A DNA stretch of 64,000 bases from Halomonas sp. M4R1S46 (GTDB lineage: Bacteria > Pseudomonadota > Gammaproteobacteria > Pseudomonadales > Halomonadaceae), in NCBI RefSeq assembly GCF_025725685.1, contig NZ_CP107008.1:2790001-2854000 (forward strand). Reading direction: 5' to 3'. Position 1 is the stretch's first letter; every line of letters starts with the position of its first letter. A program made the translations under genes and the position numbers. Shown here piece after piece: positions 8,534 through 16,134 of the stretch. The notes beneath the pieces were generated by a model. It did not search any database. It was not told where the DNA came from and worked only from the letters and a program-made list of their open reading frames with translations.

Positions 8534-8555
8534 CGTCGGACAGCACGTATGCAGA

Positions 8556-8681
8556 CTGAAAATTCGACGAGCGAAGGCCAGACAAGGCAAAAATCAGCGA
8601 AAGAACGGAGTTTACGTGGGTGTAAATGAGTATCTTGAGCTGATTTTTAACGCCGTATGGCCGAGCGCAGTCAATTTTCAG
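8556..8681. repeat. Dispersed palindromic repeat A, copy 1
   Basis: An intergenic element of about 125 bp bounded by the inverted arms CTGAAAATT and AATTTTCAG; the right arm includes the xsc1 stop codon. An inner inverted pair, AAAAATCAGC and GCTGATTTTT, strengthens the fold. It shares the blocks CAAGGCAAAAATC, CGGAGTTTACG, GTAAATGAGT and GATTTTTAACGCCGTA with a second copy at 54005-54252. The element probably forms a 3'-untranslated stem-loop on the xsc1 messenger. Confidence 0.7.
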
Positions 8682-10498
8682 ACGTAGTCCTGGTACTTCT
8701 CCAGCAGGCGCACCGGCGTCTTCAGCGCATCACGACGGAAGGGGTCGCCCAGCTCGCGGGTGCACATGATCTCGAGGATGCAGGTCTTGCCCTCGTTCAT
8801 CTGCAGGTCCACCGCCTTCTTCAGCGCCGGACCCACGTCCTCCAGGCGGTCCACGGTGATGCCCTCGGCGCCCATCGCCCGACCGATCTCGGCGAAGCTC
8901 TGGTTGTCCAGCTCGCCGGCCACGAAGCGGCGGTTGTAGAACTCCACCTGGTTCTTCTTCTCCGCGCCCCACTGGCGGTTGTGGAACACCACCGCCGTCA
9001 CCGGGATGTCGTGGCGCACCGCCGTCATGGTCTCCATCAGGCTCATGCCCCAGGCGCCGTCGCCGGCATAGGCGATCGCCGGGCGCTCCGGCGCGGCCAC
9101 CTTGGCGCCGATGATGGTCGGCAGCGCATAGCCGCAGTTGCCGAAGCTCATCGGCGCGAAGAAGCTGCGCGGCCGATCGAAACGCAGGTAGCTGTGCGCC
9201 ACGGCGTTGATGTTGCCGATGTCGGTCGAGACCATCACGTCCTCGGGCATGGCCTTCTCCAGCTCGCGCAGCACCTGCCGCGGGTGCAGGTACTCGCCGC
9301 CGGAGAACGGCGTCTCGCTGGCGGCCTCGTCGATGGCGTCGAGGCTGAACGGGTCGGTCTCGTGGGTCCATTCGTCGAGCTCGCGCTCCCAGGCCTCTTT
9401 CTCGCTGGCGATCCGCTCGGCGCGGCTTCCCTTGGTGGCGTCGCAGACCAGCTCGCGACCCGCCAGGCGCTCGGTGATCGCCTCGGCGGCTTCCCGGGCG
9501 TCGCCGCAGATGCCCACCGCGATCTTCTTCACCAGGCCCAGCATCTTGTGATCGGCGTCGACCTGGATGATCTTGGCGTTCTTCGGCCAGTAGTCCAGGC
9601 CGTGCTGCGGCAGGGTGCCGAACGGCCCCAGCCGCGTGCCCAGCGCCACCACCACGTCGGCCTGGGCGATCAGCTTCATGCCGGCCTTGGAGCCCTGGTA
9701 GCCCAGCGGGCCGCACCACAGCGGGTGGCTGGCCGGGAAGGAGTCGTTGTGCTGGTAGCTGTTGACCACCGGCGCACCCAGCCGCTCGGCCAGCGCCTGG
9801 CAGGCGCCAACGCCGTCGGCCATCACCACCCCGCCGCCGGAGACGATCACCGGGAACTCGGCCTCGGCCAGGAGCTCGGCGGCCTCGTTGAGGGTGCGGG
9901 TGCCGCCCGGGCCGCGGTCCAGCCGCGCCGGCTGGGGAATCTCCGCCTCGATCTCGCCGTAGAAGTAGTCCCGCGGGATGTTCAGCTGGGTCGGGCCCAT
10001 CTCCGACATCGCCCGGTCGAAGCAGCGCCCGGTGTACTCGGCCATCCGCGCCGGGTGGGTCACGTGACCCTGGTACTTGGTGAACTCCTGGAACATCGGC
10101 AACTGGTGGCACTCCTGGAAGCCGCCCAGGCCGATGCCGGTGGTGCCCGCCTCGGGGGTGACGATGACCACCGGGCTGTGCGCCCAGTAGGCCGCGGCGA
10201 TGCCGGTCACGCAGTTGGAGATCCCCGGGCCGTTCTGGCCGATCACCGTGCCGTGGCGGCCGGAGACCCGCGCATAGCCGTCGGCCATGTGCGCCGCGCC
10301 CTGCTCGTGGACCACCGGGATCAAGCGGATGCCGGCCGGCGCGAAGATGTCCATGGCGTCCATGAAGGCCGAGCCCATGATGCCGAACATGTCGGTGACG
10401 CCGTTGGCGACCAGGGTCTCCACGAAGGCCTCGGAGGGCGTCATGGTCTGCTTGCCCTGCACGACCTGGCGGGTGTCTGCGGTGTTGTCGGTGCTCAT
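8678..10498 (-). CDS. xsc: Sulfoacetaldehyde acetyltransferase, copy 1
   Basis: A 606-residue thiamine-diphosphate enzyme that converts sulfoacetaldehyde plus phosphate to acetyl phosphate and sulfite. The N-terminal PYR domain carries the catalytic glutamate at about residue 65 in PVVHEQGAAHMADGYAR. The C-terminal PP domain has the ThDP-binding motif beginning GDGAWGMSLMETM at about residue 479 and ending near HNRQWG. The length is that of the Xsc family. The ATG at 10498 has a GGAGGACT ribosome binding site. Its protein appears identical to that of the second copy at 16135-17955. Upstream, a 17-bp inverted repeat occupies the -35 position of a TATAAA -10 box, suggesting activator control. 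Confidence 0.95.
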   Translation of the reverse strand: MSTDNTADTRQVVQGKQTMTPSEAFVETLVANGVTDMFGIMGSAFMDAMDIFAPAGIRLIPVVHEQGAAHMADGYARVSGRHGTVIGQNGPGISNCVTGIAAAYWAHSPVVIVTPEAGTTGIGLGGFQECHQLPMFQEFTKYQGHVTHPARMAEYTGRCFDRAMSEMGPTQLNIPRDYFYGEIEAEIPQPARLDRGPGGTRTLNEAAELLAEAEFPVIVSGGGVVMADGVGACQALAERLGAPVVNSYQHNDSFPASHPLWCGPLGYQGSKAGMKLIAQADVVVALGTRLGPFGTLPQHGLDYWPKNAKIIQVDADHKMLGLVKKIAVGICGDAREAAEAITERLAGRELVCDATKGSRAERIASEKEAWERELDEWTHETDPFSLDAIDEAASETPFSGGEYLHPRQVLRELEKAMPEDVMVSTDIGNINAVAHSYLRFDRPRSFFAPMSFGNCGYALPTIIGAKVAAPERPAIAYAGDGAWGMSLMETMTAVRHDIPVTAVVFHNRQWGAEKKNQVEFYNRRFVAGELDNQSFAEIGRAMGAEGITVDRLEDVGPALKKAVDLQMNEGKTCILEIMCTRELGDPFRRDALKTPVRLLEKYQDYV

Positions 10499-10543
10499 GG
10501 GAGTCCTCCGAGCCATTATTGGTGATTTTATACGGAACTTATC

Positions 10544-10653
10544 ATTCCGGTTTTCGGAATACAGATGACTCTAGGCCCTCCTCCACACGACCGTCAAGAA
10601 CATATTTCACAAAACGGTACAATTTGATTCTTTTTATGGAATTGAACTATGCT
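10544..10653. promoter_or_regulatory. Paired operators and divergent promoters, xsc1|cobS
   Basis: Two 17-bp inverted repeats of the form NTTYCR-N5-YGGNAN lie 60 bp apart: ATTCCGGTTTTCGGAAT at 10544-10560 (perfect 6-bp arms) and ATTTCACAAAACGGTAC at 10604-10620 (degenerate). The first lies where the -35 box of xsc1 should be; a TATAAA -10 follows on the minus strand. After the second, on the plus strand, TTGATT (10624-10629) and TATGCT (10648-10653) are candidate -35 and -10 boxes for cobS. The same arrangement occurs upstream of xsc2 and the IclR gene, so the IclR protein is the likely binder. Confidence 0.65.
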
Positions 10654-10741
10654 CCTCGGACACGCCGGCAGCGACGTCCCCTGCCCACGCATCGATCAGG
10701 GACGCCCAAGGTCAACGGTCCCACGGGCCGAGGAGACGGTG

Positions 10742-11722
10742 ATGACAGACCCCATGAATGCCCAGCCCGACATCCAGGTGTCGGTGCGCGAGCTCTTCGG
10801 CATCGACAGCGACCTCGAGGTGCCCGCCTTCAGCTGGCGCGACGAGTACGTGCCCGAGATCGACGAGGCCTATCGCTTCAACCCCGACGTGACCCTGGCG
10901 ATACTCGCCGGCTTCACCCGCAACCGCCGGGTGATGGTCCAAGGGCTGCACGGCACCGGCAAGTCGACGCATATCGAGCAGGTGGCGGCGCGCCTCAACT
11001 GGCCCTGCATGCGGGTCAACCTGGACGGCCATATCAGTCGCCTGGACCTGGTGGGCAAGGACGCCATCGTGGTCCGCGACGGGGTGCAGATCACCGAATT
11101 CCAGGAAGGCATCGTGCCCTGGTCGCTGCAGCGGCCGGTGGCCCTGATCTTCGACGAGTACGACGCCGGCCGGCCGGACGTGATGTTCGTCATCCAGCGC
11201 ATCCTCGAGCGGGACGGCCACTTCACCCTGCTCGACCAGAACCGGGTCATCCATCCCCACCCCTACTTCCGGCTGTTCGCCACCGCCAACACCGTGGGGC
11301 TCGGCAACCTCACCGGGCTCTACCAGGGCACCCAGGTGCTCAACCACGCCCAGATGGACCGCTGGAACATCGTCGCCAAGCTCGACTACCTGCCCCGCGA
11401 GGAGGAGGCGGCCATCGTGCTCGGCCGGGTGCCCAGCAAGGACACCGACAAGGGACGCGCGCTGATCGCCTCGATGGTGGCGGTGGCCAACCTGACGCGT
11501 CAGGGCTTCGCCGCCGGCGATCTGTCCACGCTGATGTCGCCGCGCACGGTGATCACCTGGGCCGAGAACTGCGAGATCTTCCGCAACCCGGCGCTGGCCT
11601 TCCGGCTCTCCTTCCTCAACAAGTGCGACGAGGCCGAGCGGCCCCTCGTCGCCGAGTACTACCAGCGCTGCTTCGGCGAGGAGCTCGACGAGTCGTGGAT
11701 GCGGGAGGCGACCGCGTCATGA
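10742..11722 (+). CDS. cobS: CobS-type AAA+ ATPase (cobaltochelatase subunit S)
   Basis: A 326-residue AAA+ ATPase closely resembling CobS of the aerobic cobaltochelatase. The Walker A motif GLHGTGKST is at about residues 68-76 and Walker B, ALIFDEYDAG, near residue 133. The CobS-specific strings KVSVRD-like VSVRELFGIDSDLEVP, RLDLVGKDAIVV and LFATANTVGLG are all present. With CobT it forms the ATP-driven chaperone ring that powers CobN to insert cobalt into hydrogenobyrinate a,c-diamide. No cobN or other cobalamin gene is in the window. Instead the gene heads an operon with cobT and two Lin0512 genes inside a sulfonate locus. The ATG at 10742 has a GAGGAG box; upstream in-frame sequence is not CobS-like. 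Confidence 0.87.
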   Translation: MTDPMNAQPDIQVSVRELFGIDSDLEVPAFSWRDEYVPEIDEAYRFNPDVTLAILAGFTRNRRVMVQGLHGTGKSTHIEQVAARLNWPCMRVNLDGHISRLDLVGKDAIVVRDGVQITEFQEGIVPWSLQRPVALIFDEYDAGRPDVMFVIQRILERDGHFTLLDQNRVIHPHPYFRLFATANTVGLGNLTGLYQGTQVLNHAQMDRWNIVAKLDYLPREEEAAIVLGRVPSKDTDKGRALIASMVAVANLTRQGFAAGDLSTLMSPRTVITWAENCEIFRNPALAFRLSFLNKCDEAERPLVAEYYQRCFGEELDESWMREATAS

Positions 11723-13449
11723 CCCGAAGCGCCCAGCACCAGGCGCGCCGCCAACAGCGGATCGAGGAGCTGTGCGCGGCCAGCCTGCGCGCCCTGACCG
11801 GCCATGCCGACCTGCACTATCGGGGGCGCCGGCTGTATCAGGGGGAGACACGCCTGCCGACCCATGCGCCCCACCTGCGCATCGACCCCGAGCAAGACGA
11901 CTTCGCCGACTGCCGGGCCGCCGCCGACGGCATGGCCCTGCGCCTGCTGCACTCCGACCCGGCCCTCCACCGCACGCGCTGCCCCGAGGACGCGGTCGAG
12001 CGCCTGATCTTCGAGCTGCTCGAACAGCTGCGCGTGGAGACGCGCGTCCCCGACGACATGCCGGGCATGGCCGACAACCTGCTGCGGCGCTTCGAGAGCT
12101 GGTCGCGGGCCTTCTACCGTTCCGGGCTCACCGAGGGCAGCATCGGCCTGCTGCTCTACACCGTGGCGCAGATGTGCTGGTCGCGCCTGCAGGCCCGGCC
12201 AGTGCTCGAGGAGACCGAGGACTATATCGAGGGCACCCGCGCCTCCCTGGTCGGCGAGCTCGGCACGGCGCTCTACGGCCTGCGCCGCCAGCGCCACGAC
12301 CAGGCGGCCTATGCCGAGCACGCCCTGGCCATCGCCCGGATCGTCGCCACGCGGGTGCGCGCCGAACGGGAACAGGCCGGTGACGACGAGGACGAGGAGC
12401 CAGCGGAAGCGGCCAGCGACGCTTTCGCCCTGCTGCTCGATCTCGAGGACGGCGATGGCGACGAGGACGGCGTCGCGGCCGCCACCACCGGGCACAGCAA
12501 GACCTTCGAGGACGCCGCCCTGGCCTACCGGGTCTTCACCACCCGCTTCGATCGCGAGGTCGCCGCCGGCAGCCTGGTCCGCCGGGCGCTGCTGCGCGAG
12601 AACCGCGAACGGCTGGACCAGGCCACCGCCGAGCAGGGCATCAACTTGCCCCGCCTGGCCCGCCGGTTGGGCAGCGTGCTCTGGGAACCGCGCCCGGATG
12701 GCCGGGCCTTCGGCGAGGAGGAGGGCCGTATCGATGGCCGTCGCCTCGCCCAGCTGGTCAGCTCGCCCACCGAGCGACGCCTTTTCTACCTCGACCAGAT
12801 CAAGCTGGGCGCCGACTGTGCCGTCAGCCTGCTCATCGACTGCTCGGGGTCCATGAAGCACCACATCATGCCGGTGACGCTGATGGCCGAGAGCCTGATC
12901 CGCGCCCTGGAGATGATCGGGGCCAGCACCGAGCTGCTCGGCTTCACCACCGGCGCCTGGAACGGCGGCCGTGCCTACCAGGAGTGGATGCGTTCGGGTC
13001 GCCCCCGCGGCCCGGGGCGTCTCAACGAGGTCTGCCACCTGGTCTTCAAGGACGCCGAGCGCAGCTGGCGGCGCGCCCGCACCGACATCGCCGCCCTGCT
13101 CAAGCCCGACCTGTTCCGCGAGGGCATCGACGGCGAGGCAGTGGACTGGGCCTGCGAGCGCCTGCTCGCCCGTCCCGAGACGCGCCGCATCCTGATCGTG
13201 ATCGCCGACGGCTGCCCGGCGGACAGCGCCACCAACCTGGCCAACGACGCCTTCTACCTGGACAACCATCTCAAGGAGGTCGCCGCCCGGCGCACCCTGC
13301 AGGGCCAGGTGGAGGTGCTGGGCCTGGGCGTGGGCCTGGACCTCAGCCCCTTCTATCGCCGCTGCCTGGCCACCGACATGTCCGAGGCGCTGGACACCCA
13401 CCTGTTCGACGAGATCGTCGAGCTGATCGGCGGCCGCCACCGACGCTGA
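11719..13449 (+). CDS. cobT: CobT-type VWA protein (cobaltochelatase subunit T)
   Basis: A 576-residue partner of CobS, slightly shorter than classical CobT (about 630). The N-terminal two-fifths is helical. An acidic Glu/Asp-rich linker spans about residues 213-255, a common CobT feature. The C-terminal von Willebrand A domain has the metal-binding MIDAS signature LLIDCSGSM at about residues 371-379 and a downstream ILIVIADGCP strand. The ATG overlaps the cobS stop by 4 bp, so the two are coupled. CobS-CobT pairs act like MoxR-VWA chaperones, remodelling a client while a metal is inserted. The client here may be CobN encoded elsewhere, or something unique to this locus. Confidence 0.85.
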   Translation: MTRSAQHQARRQQRIEELCAASLRALTGHADLHYRGRRLYQGETRLPTHAPHLRIDPEQDDFADCRAAADGMALRLLHSDPALHRTRCPEDAVERLIFELLEQLRVETRVPDDMPGMADNLLRRFESWSRAFYRSGLTEGSIGLLLYTVAQMCWSRLQARPVLEETEDYIEGTRASLVGELGTALYGLRRQRHDQAAYAEHALAIARIVATRVRAEREQAGDDEDEEPAEAASDAFALLLDLEDGDGDEDGVAAATTGHSKTFEDAALAYRVFTTRFDREVAAGSLVRRALLRENRERLDQATAEQGINLPRLARRLGSVLWEPRPDGRAFGEEEGRIDGRRLAQLVSSPTERRLFYLDQIKLGADCAVSLLIDCSGSMKHHIMPVTLMAESLIRALEMIGASTELLGFTTGAWNGGRAYQEWMRSGRPRGPGRLNEVCHLVFKDAERSWRRARTDIAALLKPDLFREGIDGEAVDWACERLLARPETRRILIVIADGCPADSATNLANDAFYLDNHLKEVAARRTLQGQVEVLGLGVGLDLSPFYRRCLATDMSEALDTHLFDEIVELIGGRHRR

Positions 13450-13498
13450 CGATCGCACGACCTGGCACGGCATTCGTGCCACTACCGAGGAGACCGCA

Positions 13499-13849
13499 AT
13501 GGCCAAGACGCGCATGGTGCATCAGTTCGGCATGGGCAGCTCGATCCGCAGCCGCAACTATACCGAGGCGGCGGCGCGGGCGGTCCGCGACGCCCTGTGG
13601 CACCACTCCCTCAACGTGGCCGACGCCTTCGGCTTTCCCAAGGCCGCCATGCTGATCGACGTCGAGATCGGCGTCCAGCAGCCCGAGGCCGTGGAGACCG
13701 CGGCCCTGCTGGGCATCTTTCCCTATGGGCAACCGCGGATCTCGGTGGTCAAGGGCGGTCTCGACGTGGACAAGCCCGGCGGCGGCACCACCGTGATCGC
13801 CAACGCCGCCGTCATCGTCTCCTTCGACATGGAGCGAAGCCATGACTGA
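13499..13849 (+). CDS. Lin0512 family protein, first paralogue
   Basis: A 116-residue protein that I recognise as the Lin0512 family, which has no assigned function. It contains YTEAAARAVRDALWHHSL near residues 21-38, then alternating beta strands (MLIDVEIGVQQPE), a glycine motif VKGGLDVDKPGGG and a C-terminal TTVIANAAVIVSF. It is clearly paralogous to the next gene, which it overlaps by 8 bp, so the two likely form a heteromer. It lies 49 bp after cobT with a GAGGAGA ribosome binding site, in the same operon. The fold looks like a small alpha/beta protein of YjgF or MoaB size; no catalytic site is recognisable. Linkage to CobS/CobT suggests a role with a metal or tetrapyrrole cofactor. Confidence 0.8.
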   Translation: MAKTRMVHQFGMGSSIRSRNYTEAAARAVRDALWHHSLNVADAFGFPKAAMLIDVEIGVQQPEAVETAALLGIFPYGQPRISVVKGGLDVDKPGGGTTVIANAAVIVSFDMERSHD

Positions 13850-14216
13850 GCGACGCATCATCCTCGAGATGGGCACCGGCAACGACCTCTACGGCGAGGA
13901 CTACACCAAGGCGGCCTGCCGCGCCGTCCAGGACGCCCTGCACCACTCGTCCCTCGTGCTGTTCACGTCGCTGGGCATCGACCACCGCGAGATGCGCGTC
14001 CAGGTGACCATCGCCGTGCAGGCCCCCGAGCGGGTCGACGCCAAGGTGGTGGCGGCAGAGCTGCCCCGCGGCCGCGCCGAGGTGAGCATGGTGCACGGCG
14101 GCCTGAACGTCCACGCCCCGGACAACGCCACCACCCACGTCATCGCCACGGCGGCGATCGCCGCCTTCCTGCCCATCGAGGACGGCGCCTGGCGGCTCTG
14201 CGAGCCCGCCGGCTAA
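13842..14216 (+). CDS. Lin0512 family protein, second paralogue
   Basis: A 124-residue Lin0512-family protein, last gene of the cobS-cobT operon. It shares with its neighbour the spaced pattern MG, YTKAACRAVQDALHHSSL, a GI turn, VQVTIAVQAPERV, the string VSMVHGGLNVHAPDNATT and a C-terminal VIATAAIAAF. The two have diverged enough that duplication is old. Its ATG lies within the last codons of the preceding gene. No signal peptide or membrane segment is seen, so both should be cytoplasmic. Function unknown. Confidence 0.8.
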   Translation: MTERRIILEMGTGNDLYGEDYTKAACRAVQDALHHSSLVLFTSLGIDHREMRVQVTIAVQAPERVDAKVVAAELPRGRAEVSMVHGGLNVHAPDNATTHVIATAAIAAFLPIEDGAWRLCEPAG

Positions 14217-14262
14217 GCGCCCTCCCCCGGACCACGCCCTTTCACCGCCGGTGAGGGGGCGC
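14217..14262. terminator. GC-rich inverted repeat between convergent operons
   Basis: GCGCCC immediately after the second Lin0512 stop can pair with GGGCGC at 14257-14262, just before the stop of the convergent TauE/SafE gene. It is a possible bidirectional terminator with an imperfect stem and no T run. Confidence 0.4.
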
Positions 14263-14264
14263 GC

Positions 14265-15014
14265 TCAGCTCAACTCCGAGAGGATCAGCCCGCCCCCGAT
14301 CAGCATCAGGGTGGCGAAGGCCAGGCGGCGCATGGCGAGCGGGGAGAGCGGGGGCGGCCAGCGCCGCCCCGCGTAAGTGGCCAGGGCCACCACCGGAATG
14401 GCCCAGGCGGTGAGGGTGAGGATCTCGAGATCCAGTTGCCCGCGCAGGGCGACGAACAGGGTGCGCATGCCCGAGGTGGCGGCGAACAGCAGGATCAGCA
14501 TGTTGCGGATCGCCACCAGCGGCATCGGCTGGCGATAGCACTGGTAGATCACCGGCGGCCCGGCGATCCCGAACAGCCCGCCGCATAGCCCCGACAACAC
14601 GCCGCTGGCGAAGAAGCTCGCTGGCGAGGAGAGGGTCGTCCGCTGGCGGGGGCGCAGCACCAGGCTAAGCCCCCCATAGAGGACCACCACGCCCAGGGCG
14701 ATGCGCACCAGGCTGGCGGCGCTGCCGCTGAGCATATCGAGCAGCAACACGCCGAGCACGATCGCCGGCAGGATGCCGGCGATCGTGGCCAGGGTCACCC
14801 GCCGGTCGAGATGGGCGAGCTTGCCCGGCAGGGCCACCGCGCTGTTGGCCAGCGTCATCAGGCTCACCACCGCGGCCACCGAGGCCACCGGGGCGATGGC
14901 CAGCCCACTGGTCGCGCCCATCACGATCATCCCCAGCCCGAAGCCGGTCACGGTCTGGAAGTAGCCGGCCAGGGCGGCGATGGCCAGGAAGGCCAGGGGA
15001 ACTTCGAGGCTCAT
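14265..15014 (-). CDS. TauE/SafE family sulfite exporter
   Basis: A 249-residue membrane protein of the TauE/SafE family with about seven or eight hydrophobic segments. The N-terminal GYFQTVTGFGLGMIVMG and the C-terminal half repeat GLCGGLFGIAGPPVIYQ are the family's duplicated motif. Members near xsc export sulfite or related C1/sulfur anions released by Xsc. The start lies 6 bp after the pta stop, in the same direction, so xsc2, pta and this gene form a production-and-export unit: cleavage, acetyl-CoA formation, sulfite removal. The specificity is inferred from neighbours. Confidence 0.82.
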   Translation of the reverse strand: MSLEVPLAFLAIAALAGYFQTVTGFGLGMIVMGATSGLAIAPVASVAAVVSLMTLANSAVALPGKLAHLDRRVTLATIAGILPAIVLGVLLLDMLSGSAASLVRIALGVVVLYGGLSLVLRPRQRTTLSSPASFFASGVLSGLCGGLFGIAGPPVIYQCYRQPMPLVAIRNMLILLFAATSGMRTLFVALRGQLDLEILTLTAWAIPVVALATYAGRRWPPPLSPLAMRRLAFATLMLIGGGLILSELS

Positions 15015-15020
15015 GGGTGA

Positions 15021-16040
15021 TCAGCCGGCAGCGTCCCGCGCCTCGGCGGCCTGGGCCTGTACCGTGGTCACGGCGATGACGTGATAGATGTCGTCGACGC
15101 CGCAGCCCCGGGACAGGTCGTTGGCGGGCTTGTCCAGCCCCTGCAGCAGCGGACCGATGGCCTCGGCGCCGCCGATCCGCTCGGCCAGCTTGTAGCCGAT
15201 GTTGCCGGCCTCCAGGTCGGGGAAGATCAGCACGTTGGCCTTGCCCTTGACCTTCGAGTCGGGCAGCTTGCGCTCGGCGATCTCCGCCACGATGGCCGCA
15301 TCGAGCTGGACGTCCTCGTCGATGGCGAGCCCCGGCCGCTGCGCCTTCACGCTGCGGGCCGCCTGGACCACCTTCTCCACGTTGCCGTGCCGGGCACTGC
15401 CGCTGGTGGAAAAGGAGAGCATGGCGACACGGGGTGGCTCACCCAGCAGGGCCTCGGCGCTGTCCGCCGCGGCCATGGCGATCTGGGCCAGCTGCTCGGC
15501 ATCGGGGTCGATGACCAGGCCGCAGTCGGAGAAGATCATGCCGCCCTTGAGGTTGTGGAAGGGCTGACACAGCATCATCAGGAAGAAGCTCGAGACCAGC
15601 TGGCTGCCCGGCGCCAGGCCGAGCAGCTGGATGGCGCTTCTCACCACATCGGCGGTGGTGTGCACCGCGCCGGCGACGGACCCGTCGGCATGCCCCTCAC
15701 GGACCAGCATGTTGGCGAAGCACAGCGGCTCGCGCACCGCCGCCGCGGCCTGTTCCCGGGTCATGCTCTTCTTCTGGCGCAGCGCGAACAGCGCCTCGGC
15801 CAGGAGCTCGGCGAGGGGCGAATCGGCCGGGTCGATCAGCTCGATGCGCGACAGGCTCAAGGATTGCGATCTCGCCAGCTCGGCCATCGCTGCCCACTTC
15901 CCCACCAGGATGATTTTGGCGATGCCGTCCTCGGCCGCCCTCGCGGCGGCGCGCAGCACCCGCTCGTCCTCGCCTTCGCAGAGCACGATGCGCCGGGGCG
16001 AGCGCTGGGCGCGCTCGAGGATCTGATTCAAGGCTTTCAT
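15021..16040 (-). CDS. pta: Phosphate acetyltransferase
   Basis: A 339-residue PTA/PTB-family enzyme made of the catalytic domain only, as is usual for the short Pta linked to xsc. It turns acetyl phosphate and CoA into acetyl-CoA and phosphate, the step after Xsc. Visible family motifs are RIVLCEGEDERVLRAA near the N-terminus, ANMLVREGHADGSVAGAVHTTADVVR in the middle, and KGKANVLIFPDLEAGNIGYKLAER near residue 280. The ATG at 16040 has a GGGGAGG ribosome binding site. It lies downstream of xsc2, separated by a strong terminator, and upstream of the TauE/SafE gene. Confidence 0.93.
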   Translation of the reverse strand: MKALNQILERAQRSPRRIVLCEGEDERVLRAAARAAEDGIAKIILVGKWAAMAELARSQSLSLSRIELIDPADSPLAELLAEALFALRQKKSMTREQAAAAVREPLCFANMLVREGHADGSVAGAVHTTADVVRSAIQLLGLAPGSQLVSSFFLMMLCQPFHNLKGGMIFSDCGLVIDPDAEQLAQIAMAAADSAEALLGEPPRVAMLSFSTSGSARHGNVEKVVQAARSVKAQRPGLAIDEDVQLDAAIVAEIAERKLPDSKVKGKANVLIFPDLEAGNIGYKLAERIGGAEAIGPLLQGLDKPANDLSRGCGVDDIYHVIAVTTVQAQAAEARDAAG

Positions 16041-16085
16041 GATGTGGCCTCCCCTCACTGCCGCGCGTCGCGGCAGTCATCAGGC

Positions 16086-16112
16086 AAAAAAGCCCCCGAC
16101 ATCGTCGGGGGC
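16086..16112 (-). terminator. Rho-independent terminator between xsc2 and pta
   Basis: A perfect 9-bp stem (GCCCCCGAC/GTCGGGGGC) with a 3-nt loop is followed on the minus strand by six T. It lies 23 bp past the xsc2 stop and 46 bp before the pta start. Read-through would set the pta and exporter level relative to xsc2. Confidence 0.9.
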
Positions 16113-16134
16113 AACACACTACGACTCAACCGAC

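Noticed and set aside
8657..10525. A 622-residue open frame antisense to xsc1 (and its twin at 16039-18051)
   Set aside because: It is the exact complement of xsc, is His/Val/Arg-rich without a recognisable fold, and is open only because of the high GC content.
10519..13449. A 976-residue frame that seems to fuse upstream sequence to cobT
   Set aside because: The first 400 residues are an out-of-frame reading of cobS; the real cobT starts at 11719.
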